DNA from: JAVJSU01 sp040219275
Lineage (GTDB): Bacteria; Chloroflexota; Anaerolineae; Aggregatilineales; Phototrophicaceae
Assembly: GCA_040219275.1 (NCBI GenBank)
Contig: JAVJSU010000051.1
Location: 1-18,338, forward strand
DNA length: 18,338 nucleotides
Direction of reading: 5' to 3'
A model generated the notes under the pieces. That model was given only the letters and a program-made list of their open reading frames with translations. It did not search any database and was not told the DNA's origin. This document shows positions 15,166-18,338 of this stretch, piece after piece (position 1 is the stretch's first letter; each line of letters starts with the position of its first letter). The position numbers and the translations under genes are program-made.

Positions 15166-16140
15166 ATGTTTCAGGTAAAAGCACTACAGGTATTCGCATT
15201 ACTTTTGCTTTGCACTTCGGGACTTGCTCTGGCTCAGGACGGGCTTCCACCCGGACCACCTGCGGGCCGTGCGCCACTGGTCGAGTGTGTTGAGGGCGAG
15301 GACATTCCCTGTGTGGAGATCGTGGATGAGATCAGTGATGTTGTTGGGATATGGCGTCGCTATTTTGAAGGCGGCACAGCCATGGCATTTACAGTATACA
15401 CCGAAGATGGTGAGTTCGGCATAACACTCGACCCGCAAGGTGTTCCCAATATAGCCGGAACGATCACATTTGAAGCTGGTCTGGCATTAATTGCGGCCAG
15501 TGAAGACAGTCCGGCTCCACCAGAGTGCATCGCTCCCGGAACCTATGAACTGCGTGTAATTCGCCTCGGCAACCAACCAGTGGCATTGACATATTTCCAG
15601 ATAGAGGATGCCTGTCCGGGGCGAATTGGCGATCTCACCGAGCCTATGTTGTATTATACCGTTGCCGAGGTTGCGGAACTCGATCCTGATGTAGATGCTC
15701 TGGCTCAGCCGTTGATTCCCTGTTCGGATCAGATGGACAGCGACGTTGCGGCATATCCATGTGATGAGATTGTAACTTCGAGTGAAGATGTAGCCGGTGT
15801 TTGGAAGCAATATATGGGAAATCCGAACCTCGCGGCACCTATGGGTATGGGACACATCCGTTATCTGGAAGATGGTCGCTACTTTTTAGCAGATACCCCT
15901 GAAAATACGATGGCAATTTACGAGAACTATCCCTATGGCACAATTAGCGTTAATGAATCCATCGTCACAATCACGGTTGACGCTCAAACACTACCCGCCT
16001 GTGAAACCGCTGATTATCACCTGCGTGTTATCAAATTTGGGGATCAACCGGTTGCCCTCACCTATACCATCGTCACTGATGACTGCTTGCCACGTCGGGG
16101 AGATCTGGGTGAAGCATTAATCTGGATAATAACTGAGTAA
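15166..16140 (+). CDS. Secreted two-repeat cysteine-bearing protein, unknown family
   Basis: A 324-residue exported protein. GGAGG eight bases before ATG 15166 fixes the start and makes an earlier in-frame ATG at 15127 unlikely. Residues 1-23 form a Sec signal peptide (MFQVKALQVFALLLLCTSGL, cleavage after ALA); there is no lipobox. The mature part is two homologous repeats, about 38-165 and 183-321. Each has a pair of cysteines at its start (C41/C49; C186/C199), DVVGIWRRY or DVAGVWKQY, an acidic beta-rich middle, then C121 or C279, and the block YELRVIRLGNQPVALTY or YHLRVIKFGDQPVALTY, C150 or C307, and GDLTEPMLYY or GDLGEALIWI. Four conserved Cys per repeat suggest disulphides. The GxW start and beta pattern recall lipocalin-like barrels, but this is uncertain. 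No catalytic motif is seen. It is transcribed away from the SARP/WD40 regulator, which may control it. Confidence 0.82.
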   Translation: MFQVKALQVFALLLLCTSGLALAQDGLPPGPPAGRAPLVECVEGEDIPCVEIVDEISDVVGIWRRYFEGGTAMAFTVYTEDGEFGITLDPQGVPNIAGTITFEAGLALIAASEDSPAPPECIAPGTYELRVIRLGNQPVALTYFQIEDACPGRIGDLTEPMLYYTVAEVAELDPDVDALAQPLIPCSDQMDSDVAAYPCDEIVTSSEDVAGVWKQYMGNPNLAAPMGMGHIRYLEDGRYFLADTPENTMAIYENYPYGTISVNESIVTITVDAQTLPACETADYHLRVIKFGDQPVALTYTIVTDDCLPRRGDLGEALIWIITE

Positions 16141-16228
16141 GACACAGATAATAAGCGATTTCTAAGTGATGACAGAAGGATTTCGCGCCATAGCACGGTG
16201 ATTGTACAGATGCTGTTGACGAAACAAG

Positions 16229-16289
16229 CCCTCATCTTAAATCCTTCTCCGAGTGTAGTGTTCGGGAGAAGGGTCCGGTGGATGAGGGG
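16229..16289. repeat. Intergenic palindromic repeat
   Basis: A nested inverted repeat. CCCTCATC (16229-16236) pairs with GATGAGGG (16281-16288), and CCTTCTCC (16243-16250) pairs with GGAGAAGG (16265-16272), around a short loop. This CCCTCA...CCTTCTCC...GGAGAAGG...TGAGGG pattern resembles dispersed intergenic hairpins seen in many Chloroflexota and other genomes. It lies between the convergent ends of the secreted-protein and F420-reductase genes, where it could also act as a transcription barrier. No T-run follows. Confidence 0.65.
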
Positions 16290-16395
16290 CAATAACGCTC
16301 AAATCAATTTACCAACAGCATCTGAGCTACAGATCGTTGAGCCTCTTGAGTCCATGCTGGAATTCACACATTGTATTTGTTTATAGACCCGCTAT

Positions 16396-16971
16396 TTATG
16401 ACGTGTACAGGATACGGAATGCCAGATGCCGCCCCAGCCGACGCGACAAACCGAACCAGAGTGATAACGCCGCATCCAGCACACCTGTTTGAGTCAGGTC
16501 GCCCATATAAAGAGGATTTAAACCGACATCATGGATGAGTTCGGCGACGCTCTCCTGTTGTTCTTCATGTCCGATGAAGAGCATATCGCCACGTTCATCA
16601 CCGAATGTTGGGTTCTGAAAATTCTCAAAACCAAGTGTGTTGAACGCTTTATAAACGAAAGCATTCGGTTTGAGTCCTGCCAGTGCCTGCACGACGGGTT
16701 GTTGTGGGACATCACCACCGTTGGTCGCGTCAATGACAATCTTGTGGGTCAGGTCAAGCGGCTCGGTTACTTCCAGCAGAACCTTTCCAGGAAGGGCGAA
16801 CAGAATCGCTTCGCCGTGTTGAGCCGCTTCAGCAACAGTGCCGATTGTGCCGGGTAACTCGTAAACTCGGCTGGTATCGCGTACGCCGAACATCACATCA
16901 TGTCCGGCAGATGCCCAGACTCTGCCTAGTGTGCCGCCAATACGGCTCGTCCCAATGATACCAATTTTCAT
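16396..16971 (-). CDS. F420-dependent NADP reductase-like oxidoreductase
   Basis: A 191-residue Rossmann-fold protein of the F420_oxidored type, a family that exchanges hydride between F420H2 and NADP or reduces related substrates. The start at 16971 is set by AGGAG six to ten bases upstream and by the fold beginning at once: MKIGIIGTSRIGGTLGRVWA (1-20) then SAGHDVMFGVRD. The dinucleotide loop reads GTSRIG where the family usually has GTGxxG, so the second glycine is Ser (AGC versus GGC). IVIDATNGGD (78-87), VVQALAGL (93-100) and VYKAFNTLGFENF (106-118) are family blocks. Whether F420 or plain NADPH is used cannot be told. It follows the bestrophin gene on the same strand after 76 bases and may share its transcript. 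Confidence 0.8.
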   Translation of the reverse strand: MKIGIIGTSRIGGTLGRVWASAGHDVMFGVRDTSRVYELPGTIGTVAEAAQHGEAILFALPGKVLLEVTEPLDLTHKIVIDATNGGDVPQQPVVQALAGLKPNAFVYKAFNTLGFENFQNPTFGDERGDMLFIGHEEQQESVAELIHDVGLNPLYMGDLTQTGVLDAALSLWFGLSRRLGRHLAFRILYTS

Positions 16972-17047
16972 GTTTGCGCTCCTTCTATTTGTTCCTGAAT
17001 GCGTTGTTAAAAGCCCGATTAGGTAGCATCTGAATAGCTCTCGTTCT

Positions 17048-17986
17048 CTAGAAAAGATAGCCGTTTTGTGGCTGAAGGCTATCTGGTAAATCTGTTTCAT
17101 TCAGCATCTCGCGTAGATCGCGTTCGATGTCCACACAATAAGCCGACATAGGAACATCGGTGATGCGATTCTCAAACGGTTCTTCATTGACAGTGCCGGT
17201 GCGTTCTACAATGCCGAACACAAAAGCCAGTAACAATGTCACCGGGATGACGAGCCATGTCATACCCGCATTGGCGAAGGTCTGCACGAAGCTAAACGGA
17301 ATCAACATGATGAATACCCACACAAATAATCGTGTGAAGAAAGTATACTGGCGAGGGATCGGAATCGCTTTAATACGTTCACATTGTGCTTGATAAGCCG
17401 ATAACTGTGCCAGACATCCCTCAAGCTGGAAGCTATCGAAGCCCTGTAAAGTGCTGTTTCGCATCCCGTCGTATATACGATGACCCTGCATCAGCATGAG
17501 CGCGGTCGGTTTGTTCTGCTTGCTCCGTAGGGCTTGCCTGTCCTCATCTGTCAAGAATTGTGCCACAGAGTCCCAGTCGGATTGTCTGCGAAGTTGCAAG
17601 CGTAGCGCGTTTACCCATGCTAAATGACGGTAAATCATTTCGCGGTGAAAGGCTTGAGCCTGTTGCGATTCATACTGTGGCGTATGGTTGTGTGATTCGA
17701 CGAAAGTGATGATGAGGCGGGCGAATATGCGGCTATAGTTGGCAATCGATGCCCATAGTTGAGCCGCTTCACCCCATCGAGTATACGCGGCACTGTTCCG
17801 AAAGCCCAGAAAGATTGCTAGAGCCGTACCCAAAACGGCTGGTAGCAGGTTGGGGATAGCAATCTGCTGTAGATTCGCTAGCTCATACAGACCATAAACA
17901 GCAACAGAAGTCATCGCACCTAATGTTAGTTCATACTGTACATAGGGTATCGCTTTTCGAAGATTAAGTTGTTTTTTCAGAATCAT
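17048..17986 (-). CDS. Bestrophin-family membrane channel protein
   Basis: A 312-residue membrane protein of the bestrophin (RFP-TM, UPF0187) family, whose bacterial members form pentameric ion channels. Hydrophobic segments lie near 20-38, 45-62, 219-236 and 241-260. Family blocks are AIFLGFRNSAAYTRWGEAAQ (57-76), WASIANYSRIFAR (78-90), CERIKAIPIPRQYTFFTRLF (202-221) and EPFENRITDVPMSAYCVDIE (269-288), the last being the conserved acidic C-terminal region. Length is normal and the frame is intact. The ribosome site is weak (AACAGG). A terminator-like hairpin sits about 22 bases before the ATG, with an IS481 stub beyond it, so the native promoter may have been displaced. The ion carried cannot be told from sequence. 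Confidence 0.88.
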   Translation of the reverse strand: MILKKQLNLRKAIPYVQYELTLGAMTSVAVYGLYELANLQQIAIPNLLPAVLGTALAIFLGFRNSAAYTRWGEAAQLWASIANYSRIFARLIITFVESHNHTPQYESQQAQAFHREMIYRHLAWVNALRLQLRRQSDWDSVAQFLTDEDRQALRSKQNKPTALMLMQGHRIYDGMRNSTLQGFDSFQLEGCLAQLSAYQAQCERIKAIPIPRQYTFFTRLFVWVFIMLIPFSFVQTFANAGMTWLVIPVTLLLAFVFGIVERTGTVNEEPFENRITDVPMSAYCVDIERDLREMLNETDLPDSLQPQNGYLF

Positions 17987-18007
17987 AGCCTGTTCACCGT
18001 TTCTCTC

Positions 18008-18041
18008 AAAAAGGGCTTGACTCCTCTGAGATTCAAGCCCT
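18008..18041 (-). terminator. Rho-independent terminator or attenuator ahead of the bestrophin gene
   Basis: On the minus strand, AGGGCTTGA (18041 to 18033) pairs perfectly with TCAAGCCCT (18020 to 18012) around a 12-base loop, and the stem runs straight into TTTTT (18012 to 18008). It points the same way as the bestrophin gene, whose ATG is only 22 bases further on. It would therefore stop transcription coming from the IS481 stub, or act as an attenuator in a bestrophin leader. Confidence 0.7.
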
Positions 18042-18057
18042 CCTAAATATCTGAAAA

Positions 18058-18192
18058 TTAGGTGTACAGTCCCAAAGTGAGATGGGACGGATCAGCAGTA
18101 AATTTGTCAGGATGTTCTTGCCATTGCTGATAGATATATTCGTAAGGAGTTAGTCCTTTCAATGTCTTAAGACGCTTAGCAAAGTTATATGC
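18058..18192 (-). pseudogene. IS481-family transposase, C-terminal stub
   Basis: About 44 codons read AYNFAKRLKTLKGLTPYEYI, then WQEHPDKFTADPSHLTLGLY followed by T and TAA. The YNFAKRLKxLxxxTPxE(Y/F)I block and the closing (N/D)P-x-H-x-x-x-GL are the end of IS481-type rve transposases. Everything upstream, including the catalytic core, is missing; similarity stops at about 18192, next to the start of another element. TGTACAGTCCCA at 18063-18074 may be this element's terminal repeat. Confidence 0.75.
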
Positions 18193-18205
18193 CTAGGACT
18201 TTCGC

Positions 18206-18236
18206 TTGACAGCACAAAACGGTGATTTGTTATGAT
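18206..18236 (+). promoter_or_regulatory. Candidate promoter of the right-edge transposase
   Basis: TTGACA at 18206-18211 is a consensus -35 box. TATGAT at 18231-18236 is preceded by TGT, an extended -10 pattern, with a 19-base spacer that is slightly long. The predicted start of transcription, about seven bases later, falls at the ATG at 18243, so the mRNA would be nearly leaderless. Confidence 0.55.
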
Positions 18237-18242
18237 AGAGAT

Positions 18243-18338
18243 ATGGTTACGAAAAAAGACTATATCGAATATCTGATTAGCACACCGATCAATTATACCT
18301 GCACGAATTTAGCGAAACATCTTGACGATGTGAGCCAT
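18243..18338 (+). CDS. Transposase N-terminus (IS701-like), runs off the window
   Basis: The first 32 codons, MVTKKDYIEYLISTPINYTC and TNLAKHLDDVSH, match the N-terminus of a transposase group found in Chloroflexota and cyanobacteria that I associate with IS701-like DDE elements. The catalytic part is beyond the window, so the family call is tentative and intactness unknown. No Shine-Dalgarno sequence precedes the ATG, which lies six bases after a -10 box. The element begins somewhere in 18190-18205, directly against the truncated IS481 gene, which it may have truncated. Confidence 0.6.
   Translation, partial: MVTKKDYIEYLISTPINYTCTNLAKHLDDVSH

Noticed and set aside
16972..17100. N-terminal extension of the F420-reductase-like protein
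   Set aside because: The Rossmann fold starts at 16971 with a good AGGAG site; the extension overlaps the bestrophin 3' end and shows no family similarity.
1..18338. CRISPR arrays, tRNA or rRNA genes, retron or toxin-antitoxin modules
   Set aside because: No regularly spaced repeats, cloverleaf-like sequences, reverse transcriptase motifs or recognisable toxin-antitoxin pairs were seen on either strand.

Overview
The window reads as an accessory, insertion-sequence-rich stretch of a bacterial chromosome with moderate GC. No rRNA, tRNA or ribosomal-protein gene is present to fix the taxonomy. A SARP-type regulator joined to a long WD40 array, together with this mix of transposase families and a (C)CCTCATC...GATGAGG(G) intergenic palindrome, resembles Chloroflexota (Anaerolineae-like) genomes. 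That placement is an inference from gene style, not a demonstrated assignment.

About half of the window is insertion-sequence DNA. I count twelve separate transposase footprints from at least six families: IS5 (two), IS3 (three), IS982 or IS982-like (two), an IS4-superfamily element, IS630, IS481, an IS701-like start, and a C-terminal remnant of an unassigned DDE transposase. Most are broken by stops, frameshifts or truncation. Three elements have ends that can be read directly: IS982 at 1328-2217 (13-bp perfect inverted repeats, 6-bp duplication TAGCCT), an IS4-superfamily element at 4305-5434 (13-bp perfect inverted repeats, 7-bp duplication TTCTTAA), and IS630 at 8816-10236 (16-bp imperfect repeats, TA duplication). 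The IS4-type element sits inside an older, dead IS5 transposase gene. The only transposase lying fully in the window that looks intact is the IS982-like gene at 7964-8749.

Layout. Positions 1-2217 hold IS5, IS3 and IS982 debris. Positions 2355-6691 hold a glycan-type pair on the minus strand, a GT4 glycosyltransferase followed by an alpha-helical toroid (glycoside hydrolase/epimerase-like) protein, now separated by the nested insertion. Positions 7084-10238 hold a tail-to-head IS3 / IS982-like / IS630 cluster. Positions 10221-11504 hold an unrecognised plus-strand pair: a two-HTH protein cut at its 5' end by IS630, and a 60-residue protein. Positions 11650-12120 hold two transposase remnants, the second lying antisense under the 3' end of the next gene. 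Positions 12065-16140 hold a divergent pair: a SARP-like regulator with two predicted seven-bladed WD40 propellers, and a secreted protein built from two homologous cysteine-bearing repeats. Positions 16396-17986 hold a bestrophin-family channel gene followed by an F420-dependent NADP reductase-like gene. The right end holds an IS481 stub and the start of a second IS.

The most interesting non-IS content is the divergent regulator/secreted-protein pair, whose shared promoter region carries SARP-like heptamers at 11-bp spacing, and the unrecognised HTH pair. The most interesting IS biology is a hairpin that buries the start codon of the intact transposase, and the way IS630 borrows its stop codon from its TA target.
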